Origin: Mycoplasma anseris ATCC 49234
GTDB lineage: Bacteria; Bacillota_I; Bacilli_A; Mycoplasmatales; Metamycoplasmataceae
DNA: 64,000 nucleotides
Direction: 5' to 3'
Assembly: GCF_000702805.1 (NCBI RefSeq)
Contig: NZ_JNJX01000001.1
Location: 84,252-148,251, forward strand
Position numbers and translations under genes: made by a program. Each line of letters begins with the position of its first letter. Position 1 is the first letter of the stretch. Below, piece by piece: positions 33,743 to 45,929 of the stretch. Below the pieces are notes generated by a model. That model was not told where the DNA came from and did not search any database. It saw nothing but the letters and a program-made list of their open reading frames with translations.

Positions 33743-35482
33743 TTATTTTAGTTGTTTTTTTAAAGTGCTTAATAATGATAAAAACTCTTCTTTAGTATAT
33801 GATTTAGTGTCTTCACTGCCATATTCTCTTATTGATAAAACATTTTTTTCAATTTCATCTTTTCCAATAATAACAATGAATTTGGTTTTTTGAATTTGTG
33901 CTTCTCTTATTTTTTTGTTAATTCTTTCATTTCTTAAATCAACATTGACATTAATATCTGCATCTAAAAATTCATCATATAGTTGTTTACAAAACTCATT
34001 TTGATTTTCGCTAATTGGAATTATAGTAACTTGTCTTGGGCTTAATCAATAGGGCAATACCCCTTTAGTTTGTTCTAATAAAATAGCAACAAATCTTTCA
34101 TAAGTGCCGATTAAACCACGATGAATTAAAACAGGAGTTTGTAATTCTTCGTTATTATCAACATATTTCATTTCAAATTTAGTTGGCAACAAGAAATCTA
34201 ATTGCAAGGTTGACATAGTAATGATCCGATTTAAAACAGTTCTAATTTGAATATCTACTTTAGGACCATAAAAAGCTGCTTCGCCAATAAATTCTTTATA
34301 TTCAATTCCTAGGTCATTTAAAACGTGTCTTAAATCGTTTTCAGCACGGTTTCACATTTCATCATTATTAAAGAATTTTTGTTTATCCAATGGGTCTCTT
34401 AATGATAATGACACATGATCAATTTCAATATTAAAGTCTTTTAAGGCTTTAGTAATCATTGAATATAAGTGTTTAAATTCATCTTTAATTTGATCTTGTC
34501 TCACAAAAACATGTCCTTCTGTTAAATCCATCCCTCTAACTCTTTCAAGACCAGTTAAAGCGCCAGATTTTTCATAACGATATAATCTTGATTGTTCAGA
34601 GTATCTAATTGGTAAGTCACGATAAGATCTTCTTGTTGCATTGAATAACATGATGTGGTGAGGACAAGTCATTGGACGACCAATTAATAATTCATTATCC
34701 ATTGAAATTGGCTTAAACATAGTATCTTGATAATGAGCTCAATGTCCACTAATTTCATATAATTTCTTTTCACCAAAATGAGGTGTTAAAACTTCTTGAA
34801 ATCCAAATTTTTTGTCAATTTTTAAAACATAATCTCTAATAGCGTTGTGAATTTTCATTCCATCTTCTAATCAAATTGGAAAACCTTGCCCACATAGATT
34901 ATTAAATGTGAAAATGTTTAATTCCTTCCCAATTTTACGGTGATCTCTCTCTTTTCTTTCTTCTAATAATGTCAAATAAGTATCCAATTCTTCTTTTGTT
35001 TCTCAACAAGTTCCATAAATTCTAGTTAACATTTTATTATTAGAATCACCTTTTCAATAAGCGCCTGCTAATGATAGCAATTTAAAGTATTTAATTTGTT
35101 TAGTGTTTTCAATATGATTACCAGCACAAAGATCAGTAAATAAAACTTCTTTTGTTTTGGGGTGAATATATGAATAAAAAGTAATATTGTAATTTTTTGC
35201 CTTAAATTCATCATATAGTTCTTTTTTATAAGGCTGATTTTCAAAAGAATAATGTGTTTCATCAACTAAAACCATATCATAACCTTGTTCAGCCATTTTT
35301 TTCATGGTTTTTTCAATGCGAGGTAGATCTGATTCTAATAAAGGCTCTTCAAATTCAAAGTCATAGTAAAACCCTTCTTCAATAGCTGGGCCAATAGATA
35401 ATTTAGTGTTAGGAAACAACTTTAAAACAGCCGCAGCTAATAAATGGCTAGTTGAGTGATTTAATTTGCTATTTGCTTTCAT
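33743..35482 (-). CDS. thrS: Threonyl-tRNA synthetase without N-terminal TGS domain
   Basis: A 579-residue class IIa synthetase for tRNA(Thr). It begins directly with the N2 editing domain ([12 protein letters not shown], with HxxxH; later DLCAGNH), so the TGS domain of about 60 residues found in most bacterial ThrRS is missing, as expected for mycoplasmas with short ThrRS (about 565-580). The editing histidines and cysteine are present. The catalytic core has [10 protein letters not shown] (zinc Cys), [14 protein letters not shown] (motif 2, zinc His) and [15 protein letters not shown] (motif 3). The start at 35482 overlaps trpS by 14 nt; a TTG 12 nt upstream is possible but fits the alignment less well. 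Confidence 0.93.
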
Positions 35483-36476
35483 TGTTAAGACCAATGCCTT
35501 TCATTAATTTAATTAAATTTTCATGTGCTACAATTTGAGCTTTTTGAGCTCCTTTGTAAGCTTCTTCCTTTATTTTTTTATAAGCATTTTGATAATTTGC
35601 TTGAATTTTGGTTAAAAAGTTCTTTACAACTTCTCCAACTTCTTTTTTTAATTCTCCATAATTTTTATCTTTGAAATAATTTTCTACTTCTGGTAATGTC
35701 CGTTCAGTTAAAGCAGCATAAATTGACAACAGATTTAAAATGCCTGGTTTATTTTCAGAAATATAAATCTTTCCTTCAGAATCAGTAACAGCTTTTTGAA
35801 TTTTTTTATAAGCCATTTCTGGATCGTCTAATAAATATATTGATGATTTGGGGTTTTCATCTGATTTAGACATTTTTTTAGTAGGTTCAGTTAGGGACAT
35901 AATTTTAGCACCAATTTCTGGAATATATGGTTCTGGAACTTTAAAGTCAGTATTGTATTTGTTGTTTAATCTTTGGGCAAGGTTTCTTGTTAATTCAACA
36001 TGTTGTTTTTGATCAATTCCAACTGGAATAATATCAGCATTATAAAGCAATATGTCTCCCACCATTAAAGTTGGATACATTAACAATCCAGTTGGTATTG
36101 TTTCCATACCATTTGAACTTTTTACTTTAGTTGATTTATCTTTAAATTGAGTCATTCTTGAAAGTTCACCAATTGTTGTATTGGTTAAAATTAATCAATT
36201 CATTAAACCATGTTCCATTACATCTGATTGAAAAAATAATGTTGTTTTATTAGTATCAATTCCGCAAGCCATAAATAAGGCAAATATTTCCTTACGATTT
36301 TGTTCTAAAACTTTTGGGTCAATTGGCAATGTTAAAGCATGCAAATCAGCAATAAAAATGTAATTTTCATATTGATCCTGTAGCTTGACCATATTTTTGA
36401 TGGCCCCAATGTAATTAGCAATTGTTAGTTTTCCGGTTGCAGTGATTCCGCTTAATAAAATTGGCTTCTTAATCAT
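35469..36476 (-). CDS. trpS: Tryptophanyl-tRNA synthetase
   Basis: A 335-residue class Ic enzyme. The HIGH-equivalent is TGKLTIANYIGA, where the usual final Gly of the signature is Ala; the second signature KKMSKSDEN is intact. PTGLLMYPTLMVGDILLY and the GIDQKQHVELTR segment are typical of TrpRS. In this code-4 organism it must serve tRNAs reading both UGG and UGA. A strong ribosome site, AGGAGGG, precedes the ATG. It is first in a unit with thrS. Confidence 0.95.
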
Positions 36477-36517
36477 TATCCCTCCTAATAAACTTATATA
36501 ATTTTAATACAATAAAT

Positions 36518-36573
36518 AAAAGCACTTTTCATTTTAAGACAATTTAATCCAATTTATTTTAAAAAAGTGCTTT
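36518..36573. repeat. Inverted repeat in the trpS/EIIB-like divergent region
   Basis: Arms AAAGCACTTTT and AAAAGTGCTTT separated by about 33 nt, within the 219-nt divergent gap and upstream of trpS. It could be an operator or a long-loop hairpin. The remainder of the gap holds promoters; no T-box features were found. Confidence 0.4.
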
Positions 36574-36666
36574 ATTCTCAATATTTTACAATCTTGTTAT
36601 AAGTATAAACAATTTTCGAATTTAAAGACTAGTAAATAACTAATCTAAAAAATATCTAAAATTAAT

Positions 36667-36672
36667 TATAAT
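36667..36672 (+). promoter_or_regulatory. -10 box of the EIIB-like/helicase operon
   Basis: TATAAT 23 nt before the ATG at 36696, with ribosome site AAAGGAG between. Confidence 0.5.
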
Positions 36673-36695
36673 ATTAATTAATTAAAGGAGCAAGA

Positions 36696-37061
36696 ATGAC
36701 AAAGAAACAAAAAGCACTGTATGTTTTTTTAATAATTATTACCTTAGGTTTCATTTGTATTTATTGAAAAAGAAAATTCAAACAAACAGAATCTAAAAAT
36801 TACTTAACAGTTGAAACCAAATTATCTTTTGAATTTCAAGCATTTTTAAATTCATTGGGTGGTAAACAAAATATTAATAATGTAAGTTCTTCACAAAAAA
36901 TTATTAAAGTTTTTTTCAACAATAGACAAGATATAAATATTGAAAATTTAAAGAACTTAGATGGTGTAAGCGGAATAGCATTTCAAAAAAACAGCATTTC
37001 ATTAGTAGTGGGTAATACTGCTAAATATTTAGAAGAATTAGTATTAAAGGAAATTAAATAA
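36696..37061 (+). CDS. Membrane-anchored EIIB-like (PTS glucose family) protein lacking the active-site Cys
   Basis: A 121-residue protein: one transmembrane helix (about 8-23) followed by a domain that follows EIIB of the glucose PTS family (FLNSLGGKQNINNV, then SSSQKIIKV, then LDGVSGIAFQKN, then VVGNTAKYLEEL). In real EIIB proteins the third segment is DaCiTRLR with the phosphorylated cysteine; here a serine aligns with it and the Asp and Arg are also gone. So it should not accept phosphate from an EIIA. The stop overlaps the helicase start (TAATG). It may be a relic or a binding domain. It pairs conceptually with the EIIC/EIIA-like protein at 10164. Confidence 0.55.
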
Positions 37062-40000
37062 TGAATGATAAACAAAATATAAAATATCAAACATTAATGG
37101 CAAACTTATTAAGCATTGATAATTTTGATTCTTCATTGTATTGCACAATTGATAATGACAAATTCTTTGATGTTTATAAGGCTTTTGGCTCAGAAACGTT
37201 TGATAAAATTTATACCAATTATGAAATAAAATGTGTGTTATCAGAAAAAGGTAACAAAGAACTTGTAGAAAAAGTTAAAGAAGCAAATTCTAAAAGAGAT
37301 ATTATTGAGATTTTTAAAGAATACAACATGAGAATTCAAGATAATACTTTTAAATTATTAACTTCTAATTTAGAAAAAGGAAAAGAAGAATTAATTTGTA
37401 AATTAGAAACTGATTATCAAAAATCAATTGTTAAGTGAAAGAAAATCTTAAACAAAGCCCAAAATATTAATATTGAAACAAACATTTGACCATTGCATAT
37501 TGGTTTCTTTTTCATATCAGTTAAAACTGAAAAAAAGGTTATTTATGCTCCATTGTTCTTTAAAGAAATCAATTTAGAAATAAAAAATTCTTTAGTTCAT
37601 TTAACTTCAAAATCTGATATAAGAGTTAATAGTAAATTAGTTACTTTTTTAGGCCAAGAAGGTTTTTTATTAAATGTAGATAATTTTGATTTTAGTAATT
37701 TAACCATTCAAGAAGTGGCCGAATATTTTAAACGTAATTGAAATCCTATTTATCAAATGCCTGAAGACATTAAACAAAAAATTCCTAATTTAACCCAAGA
37801 AACTATTATTAATTCTTCAATTAATTTTCATCCTGGTATTGTAATTGGATTTTATAACGTTTCTTCAGGTTATTTATGAAACCAAATGAAGAAAATAATT
37901 GAAAATAATGAATTTGACGATATTTTAAACCCTGATTTTAATAAAAACACTTATCGTGAAAAAGTAGAACACGTTATTTTTGATAATAAATTTAGATTGT
38001 ACAAAATTCAAAATACTAATTTTTCTCAAGATGTTGCTACTGTCTCTAGTTTGTATCAAGATACTATTATTTGAGGTCCTCCAGGTACCGGTAAATCACA
38101 AACTATTTCTAATTTAATAGCCAACATTATTGCAAGAGGATTTACTGGTTTAGTGGTTTCGCAAAAAAAAGCTGCCTTAGATGTTTTAAAACAAAGATTA
38201 AAAAAGATTTCTATATTTTGTTTATTTGCCTTAAATGACAAGAATTTAAGGCAAGAAACTTTTTATGAGCCTTTAAAAGAATTTATTTATTTATTAGAAA
38301 ATTTTAGAATTAATAATTTAGAAGAAAGTTATCAAATATTTAGTGAAGAAGACCAACTTTATGTTGATAATTTAAATCAGATTTTAGAAGTTCAAAATCT
38401 TGATAACATTTTAAGTTTTTATGGTGCTATAGTTCATGGTAATTTAACAGATGAAGGTTTTGAATTATTAAAACACTTGGATCGTGCTTTAATGTATAAA
38501 ATTAATCATGAATTTGATGATGTAAAAGAATTAAGAAAGCATTTGTACTATGTAAATTATGGTAAAAAACCCAATTTATTAACAATCATTCCAAGAACAA
38601 TTAAAGATATGGCTGATTTGTTATTACAAGAACCAAGCTTATTTACAATTGACATTGATGAAGCACTAAAATACATCGATTTAATTGATTATGAATCAGT
38701 CAAAAAAGTGGACATTTATTATAAACAAATGTTAAAAGAAAAAACAGTTGATTTGAATAATGATGTCATTTTAACCAAAATGATTTTGCAAAAAATTATT
38801 GAAAAAATGAATGATTTCAGTCCAGAAGAAAAGAAACAATATAATGCTTTTGCTATGGCTATTCGAACTGGTCATTTAAAACCTTATAAGTTTTTTCACA
38901 AACACAAGGAAATGATTAAAAAATTATTCCCAATCATTGTAACTACGCCTGAATTAGACTTATCAATGTGAGGCAAGCAAGAATTTGATTATGCTATTTT
39001 AGATGAATCTTCACAAGTATTTATTGAAAAAGGCATTCCAATTTTGTATTTAGCTAAAAGAAAAATTTTGGCCGGCGATAATCAACAAATGCAACCGACA
39101 AGATGATTTTCAGTTTCTTATAACTTTGATGAAGAAGATGATTTTGGCAATATTGAATCATTGCTAGATTATGCAACAGCAAGAGGGGTTTATTCAATTT
39201 TATTGGACAAAAACTATCGCTCAAAACAAGCAGCTTTAATGACTTTTAGTTCTAAGCATTTCTATGATTCTAAATTAGATGTAATTGACAATTATGAAGT
39301 TAGTTTAAGTGATGAAAAACCACTTGAAGTTATTCAAGTAGATGGTTCTTGAAATAATAGTATGAATGAAGAAGAAGGACAAAAAGTACTTGAATTAGCA
39401 AAACTTTATATTGAAAAATACAAGAAAATTATTATTTTAGTGTTCAACTCTAAGCAACAAGATTATTTAGTAAACAAGATTTTCAATGAGGAACCTAGAT
39501 TAGAAGAAGCATTGGTTTCCGAACAAATTTCTTTAAAGAACATTGAAAATATTCAAGGTGATGAGGCTGATTTGGTTATTATGTCAGTTGTTTATGATCA
39601 TAATACTTCTTTATATGGTACATATGTTGCTAGACAGGGTGGGAAAAACGCTTTAAATGTGGCCATTTCAAGAGCTAAAGAAAAAATTATTGTTGTTAAA
39701 TCTATTTATGCTGATGATGTAGAAATTAATGAGCGGTCAACAACTGATATGATTTTATTTAAAGAGTGATTGAAATTCTTGGATTTATCAGTAGAAGAAC
39801 AAAAAAATTATTTAGATGACAATAAAGAAACAATTGAGATGACTAAAACATTATCAATTGCACATAATTCCGAATTCAAAAACCAAATTATTAATGAAAT
39901 GGTAGACATTGTTTCAGCAAGTGAATTTATTGAAATTCTTCCTAATTACTCAATTGGAACCAAATCTTTAGATATTGTAATAACTAACAAAAAGACTAAA

Positions 40001-40225
40001 CAATTATTAAAGGGTTTCATTATTGATAATTACCAATATAAAAACGATTATCAAGAATATATTAAATTTAAAGATAATGTTAAATTTTTAAATTCAAAAA
40101 AATATCCAATTCAAATTATTTCTAAAATTGATTGACCAATCAATAAAAAGCTAATTTTGAACGAACTAAGAAATATTGTTATGAGCTACAAAAATATTGA
40201 AGAAGGAACAAATGAAGAAGAATAA
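37061..40225 (+). CDS. Large SF1 (UPF1-like) helicase with C-terminal nuclease-like domain
   Basis: A 1054-residue ATPase. Walker A WGPPGTGKSQT is near residue 339, Walker B ILDESSQ at about 645, then AGDNQQMQPTRW, LDKNYRS (about 715), NIQGDEADLVIMSV (about 830) and NVAISRAKEK (about 868): the motif order of SF1B AAA_11/AAA_12 helicases. The N-terminal 330 residues match no domain I can name. The last 130 residues (SIGTKSLDIVI...GFIIDN) resemble a reduced PD-(D/E)xK or Vsr-like nuclease fold, without certain catalytic residues. It is coupled to the EIIB-like gene by TAATG and overlaps the next gene by 14 nt. Role (repair, RNA turnover or defence) is unknown. Confidence 0.8.
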
Positions 40226-41135
40226 AAATCCTTGAGATCAAATTGATCCCCGTGATGTAACACCTGAAGATCAAGTTCGTTATAAAAAACTTGCAGTTAA
40301 AGAAACAAGATCTAAAAAAATTAAGAGTATTTTATTTGCTAGTTTATCAGCAGTTGGAATTGCAACTGTGTTAGGAATTGCTTTTGGAATTCCTAAACCA
40401 ATTAATAATATGGTCATTTGAAAAAAGGAAACTAATATTTTAAAAAAATCAGAATTTGTTGACTATTTAAAACAAATAGAACCAATTGAATACCATTACG
40501 ACGGTAAACCAATTGATTTTGCTAAAGAAGTATTAATAAATCCGACACTAGATAACCCAGTTTTTAAACCTTTTAATTTAGATTTAAAAGATAATGTTAA
40601 AGAAATATACAATACAGAAATCAAAAACGTAATAATTAATGGAATTGATGGTAATTCAATTTGTTTAGATATTCTTTTAAGAAACAAAAAAAGCACTAAG
40701 GATTTTATTGTTTTACCAAAAATCGTTTTAAGAGGATTTCAAGTTGATGAACAAACGAAGAACTTTATTACTGAAGAAGAAGCTTCCAAATTAGTGCAAG
40801 ATGTTAAGTTTAATTTTATTGGTAAAGGAATTACAATTGAAAAAGCTATTGAAGAAATTAACAAACCAGATATTTGAAATAGTTGATATGATCGAGAAAC
40901 AGTATTTCAATCATATTTTGAACCTCAAAATTTAGATTTACAAGGCTTTTTACCCTTTTATTTCACCTCTAAATTAAAATATGAAAATTACGCTTTAAGT
41001 TTTGATTGTAAGGCTTATAAATTAGGTATTTTTGATATCAAATTAAAAGGCAAGACATACCGTTATGGTCAATATATTTCTAATGATAAGGTTATTCATC
41101 ACAGTTCAAAAGTAGTTCCTAAAACAGAAATTTAA
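40212..41135 (+). CDS. Single-pass membrane protein of unknown function
   Basis: A 307-residue protein beginning 14 nt inside the helicase gene. Residues 1-35 are hydrophilic and basic, one transmembrane helix lies at about 38-60 (SILFASLSAVGIATVLGIA), and the remaining 245 residues would face outside if the basic end stays in. Several TGA-coded Trp occur, which is why it is easily missed. No family recognised. It is the last gene of the EIIB-like/helicase unit and is closed by a terminator. The overlap with the helicase suggests coupled translation, but a membrane partner for a helicase is odd; it may be a chance operon neighbour. Confidence 0.75.
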
Positions 41136-41136
41136 C

Positions 41137-41170
41137 AAAAAAACAGCCATTTTATTAATTGGCTGTTTTT
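41137..41170. terminator. Bidirectional terminator
   Basis: AAAAAAACAGCCA and TGGCTGTTTTT arms with a 10-nt loop, between convergent 40212 and potD units. Confidence 0.88.
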
Positions 41171-42782
41171 ATGATTTTGTTCTTTCAAAATAATAAGAAA
41201 CAATTTTAGTTCTTAAAGAAGTATCAATAATTGGATAAGGATAAACTTTATATTCCGAATCAGATTCAGGTTGTTCATACATTGATAAAGCTATTTCATC
41301 ACCAGCAAAATATCAATTTTTAATAAAATCATATGTTGCTATATCAACTGGAGTATAAGAAATATAATCAAAATTTAAAATTTCACCTGAATTAGAATTT
41401 GCAAACATTTCTGAAAATAATTCATCAAAATAAGCATTTTCATGATTTCTAAGTTCCAATAATTTAACCAAATCATTTTGCTTTAAAGCCTCTTTAAAAT
41501 CATTTAAATCATTTTGTATTGCTTGTTGACTAAAATTTTCGTCATTTTTATGAATTGTAAGTTGTTTTTCTAATTCCTGATTAAATATTTCATCATTCAA
41601 TTCATTTTTAAATTGTTTAAAGAAAATGTTTTCAATGTTTTTATAGTTTTGTTCATAACTATTGGAAGCAAAATTATTTTGATAAATATTAGTTTTTAAG
41701 GTCTTTAAGAATTTCGCAGTTTCTTCATCGCTTAAAAATTTAGAAATAATTCAACAATCTAACAATAAATAATTATCTTTAGGTCTAATAAATTTAATTG
41801 AACCACTAGGTACTGAAGCATAATTATCCTCTGAAAAATAAGCATCTAAAGCATCCCCGTTATATAAAATTGCAGCATCAGAACGATTAGGCTTAGGTTC
41901 AATTAAATGACTTAATAATTCTAAACCATCACCGCTTGTGAAATTATATTTAGTGTCTTTAATGCTATTACCAGTTTCAATTTCTACAAATTCAATAAAT
42001 TTATCAACAGCTGTTTTGTAATTTTGATCAGTAAATACATTAGGTGTTTTGAATTTACCATAAAAAGCCCCAATCATTAAATTATCATAATAAGCATTGG
42101 TTCAACCAAAATGGTTATAGTTATTAGCCTTTAGTTTTTGTACAATGTCTTCTCAAGATAATTTTAGGTTTTGGTCTTTTAAAGCTTCTAAAGCACCATT
42201 AACATTTAATTCTGGTCTAATTTCAGAATTTATATTGTAAGCAATTCCCTTATCTTGTGAATAATAAGGCAAAATGTAATCGTAGATGTGATCAGCAACA
42301 TTATCATTATCTACATCATATGTCATTTCTTCTATGTTTAAAACCTTAGCATGAGTATTACCATTTAAAATGGTTTTAAAAATTAATTGATCAAAGTTTT
42401 CAATATGTTTAACAATGGCTGGGCGATATAATAATTTTCTTTTATTTCAATCATTTGCACCTTCACCATAGATTAATTCGAAATTAATTTTTTTAATTTT
42501 ATTATCAATTATTAATTGAGCAGCTTGAAAATCACTACCCACCCCAGCAATAGCCTTTTCAGCATTTAAAGCTTGGGTAAATTCATTTACTTCTTTAAAT
42601 TCTTTGTAATTATATTTTTTCTTAATTTTGTTAATAATTGAAGGCGATAAATAAGATTCATAATTGTATATACTTGGGCGATAGACATGCAAACTTTTAA
42701 TTAATATAAAACTAATCACTACAAGAAGTATTAAAACGACTGGAAATACAAAAATTAAAATTTTTCAAATTCGTCTATTCAT
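41169..42782 (-). CDS. potD: Spermidine/putrescine-binding protein PotD (first paralog)
   Basis: A 537-residue polyamine-binding subunit attached by an uncleaved N-terminal helix (about 6-32) rather than by a lipid cysteine. YNYESYL, IAGVGSDFQAAQLI, AYNINSEIRPELN and KDNYLLLDCWIIS match PotD-type proteins, which normally are about 350 residues; the extra 180 residues are in an Asn/Lys/Glu-rich insertion near the C-terminus (about 370-480). It follows potC by 1 nt as the last gene of potABCD. A second PotD-like protein encoded upstream of potA shares the first 90 residues very closely. Confidence 0.85.
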
Positions 42783-42783
42783 T

Positions 42784-43635
42784 TTAACGTTTTAAAGCAA
42801 CTAGTGGTTTTTTAATTAGTTGTAAAGCTTTCTTTCTTTTGTAATTTTGGCTAGAATGGTAAGCAGCATAAATCGTATTTCCAAATATAACAATAAGAAG
42901 TGAAATGGCGCCAATTGCTAATGATCAAGCTTGGAATTGACCTTCATATAATTGTGTTCCTAAAGTTTCTGTGTTAGAAACAATTCTAGTAATAATAAAG
43001 TCATCAAATGACAACGCCATAGTAATGATAAAAGTGAAACCAATTGGTCCTAACATATAAACAAAATAAGTTTTAAATCAAGTTTTAAATTTAGAATAAC
43101 CTAAATCTTGACTAGCTTCAAAGATATTTTTTGAGAATTTGTCGCTCTTAGGTAACATTATTAAAATTCCATAAGGTAAACACATTACAGTATGGGCAAT
43201 GATGGCTCTAAAGAAACCTTCATCAGTTGCCTTGAGTGTTCCAATAAAAATTAAATTTAAAACAATAGCAAGTGTTAATCCGGTAATAACATCTGGATTA
43301 ATTAAAGGAATATTTGAAGTAGTTTGAACAAAAGATCTTGCTGTTTTATTTTTTTGTCTTCATAAAGCAAAAACAGTTAATAAAGAGAAAATAATTACTA
43401 GAACAGATGTTGCAAAACCCAATAAAAACGAGTTAACAAATGCTAAAGCGTGTGATTTAGAAAATAATTCACGGTAAGCTGAAAATGAAGTTCTATTTCA
43501 AGTTGTTACTGAAAAAGTCCCTTTAGCAGATGGTTCATTGAAACTATAGATAGTTCCAAAAATAATTGGAACATATAAGAATAATAGAATCAAGATAATA
43601 TAAGAATATTTTAAAATTGATTTAAATTTATTCAT
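42784..43635 (-). CDS. potC: Spermidine/putrescine ABC permease PotC
   Basis: A 283-residue inner-membrane permease with about six hydrophobic segments. The ABC-permease EAA loop is EASQDLGYSKFKTWFKTYF, followed by a hydrophobic end as in PotC. It forms the channel with PotB, energised by PotA, for import of polyamines. The start overlaps the end of potB by 8 nt, and potD follows after 1 nt. Its basic C-terminus (NYKRKKALQLIKK) stays in the cytoplasm. TGA is used for Trp inside the first periplasmic loop region. Confidence 0.93.
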
Positions 43636-44518
43636 TATTACCCCCTTTGCATTTAGTAATTAAATAAGGGATTCCATAAATAATTCCATACAATGATAAT
43701 AAAACAACCATAGTAATAATAACCAATGTTGAAGCTGAAGCTAAATCAAAAGGATTAGCAGTATTTGCAAATTGATTGATTAAATTACCAATTAATTGCT
43801 TTTGGCTACCATTTGGTAGTAATTTATCAGAGATGATAATTGAAGTGGAAGCCATCATTAAAACAATACCAAATCCACTTAAAATGGCTTTTGCACTATA
43901 AGGCAAAATGACTGTAAAAACAGTTTTAAATTTAGAATAACCTAAATCTTCAGATGCCTCTAATATATTGTTTGGCATGTCTTTTAAAACTGAATAAAGC
44001 GGCATTACCATAAATGGCAGGAATAAATAAACCATTCCGAACACCATAAAGAAATAATTATTTAAACTATTTTCATCAAAGATTGCTGAAAATAATCCTC
44101 TTAAAGCAAGAGCTTTAGAAATAGTGAAAATTGCTAAGGGACTAAGCATTAAACTTAATCCTAAGGTTTTTGTTATAGCTGATTTACTTCTTGAAATAAT
44201 GTATGCATAAGGAAAACCAATAATTAAAGCAACTAATGAAGCAAACAATCCTGTTACTATTGATCTAGCAATAATATTCCAAGTTGATGATTTTCCAATG
44301 ATTTCTCAATTTTCTAATTTAGTGCTCTGACCTTCTAATGGTTTAAAAGCATAAACAAAGATTAATATCATTGGCAATATAATAAAGATTATGGCAAAAA
44401 CAGCATAAGGAATTAACAAACTTAATTGTCATTTATTATAAGAACCATTTTTCTTCTTTTTATTATTAGCAAGGGTTTTTTGTTTTTTGGATAATGATTT
44501 ATGCAAGAGTTGTATCAT
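43628..44518 (-). CDS. potB: Spermidine/putrescine ABC permease PotB
   Basis: A 296-residue permease with a cytoplasmic, Lys-rich N-terminus and about six transmembrane segments. The EAA loop reads EASEDLGYSKFKTVFTVILP, very like that of PotC. FVYAFKPLEG near residue 55 and FGMVYLFLPFM are typical of PotB. The start overlaps potA by 20 nt, so the proteins are translationally coupled in the order A-B-C-D. It partners PotC. Confidence 0.93.
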
Positions 44519-45881
44519 TTTCTAATTCTTCCATTTTCTTATCTTTTTTCATTAAATGAATTGCATCATCATCTCAGTTTAAATAAACTTCTTTACCCTC
44601 ATTATGTTTACTTGGGGTTTCTACAAAAAGAATTTGGTCCTTGACTTTTATTTCATAGTAATAATAGCTTCCGCCATATGTTGCTTTAACAATTTCACCT
44701 TTTAATTTACCAGTATGTTTGCTTCTAGCAATATACATATCTTCAGGTCTGATTAGTGCATCTAATTCTTCACCTGGTTCAAATTCGTCATGAATAGTAT
44801 AAAAATTCTTGTTTAAAAATCTAACTTTATTAGGTTCAACAAAAGTTGCTTTAAAGAAGTTTGAATCACCAATAAAGTTAGCTACTCATTTGTTAACTGG
44901 ATAGTCATATAGTTCTTTTGGAGTAGTGAATTGTTCAACTTTACCGTCTCTAATAACAGCAATTTTATCGCTAAGTTGTAGGGCTTCATTTCTATCGTGT
45001 GTAACAAAAATAAAAGTTAAATTTAAATTTTTTTGGATATCTCTTAAAAGTCTTTGCATTTTTTCCCGAATTTTGGCATCCAAGGCACTTAAAGGTTCAT
45101 CTAATAACAAGATTTTTGGTTCAATAACTAAAGAACGAGCTAAGGCAACCCTTTGTTTCATTCCCCCTGATAGGAAATTAACATTTTTCTTTTCATTACC
45201 TTCAAGACCAACGACTTGCATGATTGATTTAACTTTTTCATTCATCTCAGCATTACTAATCGGTCTGGTTAAATATTTTTTTTCATATTCACTAGTTTTT
45301 AAATCAACATAGTTTTCTCAGTATGAGTATTCGAAATCCAAATCATCAATTCATTCTTGATATTTTTCCTTTTCTTTTTCAGTTGAATTAGGATCATCAA
45401 TAATTTTTTGATATTCAGCAATTTCAAGATCAAGTTTTTTAAATTTTTCCTGTGCAATTTTTGTTCATTTAGCTTGTTTAGTTTTTAGTTTATTTAAAAT
45501 AAGTTTTGAAGGTTTTTCTTTTGGAATTCTTTTTAGTCTCAAACCATATTTAATGTTATTTTCAACATTTAAATGAGGAAATAAAGCATAATCTTGAAAA
45601 ATGGTTGAAACATCTCTTTTATGCGGTGCTAAATCTTTAATATCTTTGCCAAAGAACTTAACTTCACCACGAGTAACTCATTCAAACCCTCCAATGATTC
45701 TTAGGATGGTAGTTTTACCTGAACCTGAAGGACCTAATAATGTAATGAACTGCCCAGGTTCAATTTGCATATTTACATTGTCAAGTACCAGTTTGTCATC
45801 AAATTCTTTAACAACATCAACTAATTCAATAATTGGTTGATCTGGTTTAATAATTTCTTTCTTTTTAATATGTCTTTCCAT
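44499..45881 (-). CDS. potA: Spermidine/putrescine ABC ATPase PotA
   Basis: A 460-residue ATPase of the polyamine importer. Walker [10 protein letters not shown] is at about 50, Q-loop FQDYALFPH, signature LSGGMKQR, Walker [13 protein letters not shown] and H-loop VTHDRNEAL are intact, and a C-terminal TOBE domain follows (IRPEDM). Between Q-loop and signature lies an insertion of about 100 residues, Lys/Glu-rich and probably coiled coil, which is known for mycoplasma PotA. AAAGGA precedes the ATG, and a hairpin with nearby UCCUUU lies in the leader. Start of the potABCD unit. Confidence 0.94.
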
Positions 45882-45909
45882 TGTTATCCTTTCTTTTAAA
45901 ATTTTTTTA

Positions 45910-45929
45910 AGAAACTTAAAAAAGTTTCT
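45910..45929 (-). promoter_or_regulatory. Leader hairpin upstream of potA
   Basis: AGAAACTT and AAGTTTCT arms with a 4-nt loop, about 30-50 nt before the potA start. Just upstream on the minus strand is CCTCCTTT, of which UCCUUU can pair with the AAAGGA ribosome site. A switch is possible but unproved. The remaining gap up to 46108 is AT-rich and should carry the potA promoter; no gene seen. Confidence 0.35.

Noticed and set aside
35483..35494. Earlier TTG start for thrS
   Set aside because: It adds only four residues and its ribosome site would be 2 nt away; the ATG at 35482 begins the conserved domain.
36477..36695. T-box riboswitch upstream of trpS
   Set aside because: No T-box bulge sequence, specifier hairpin or anti-terminator was found; the leader before trpS is too short for one.
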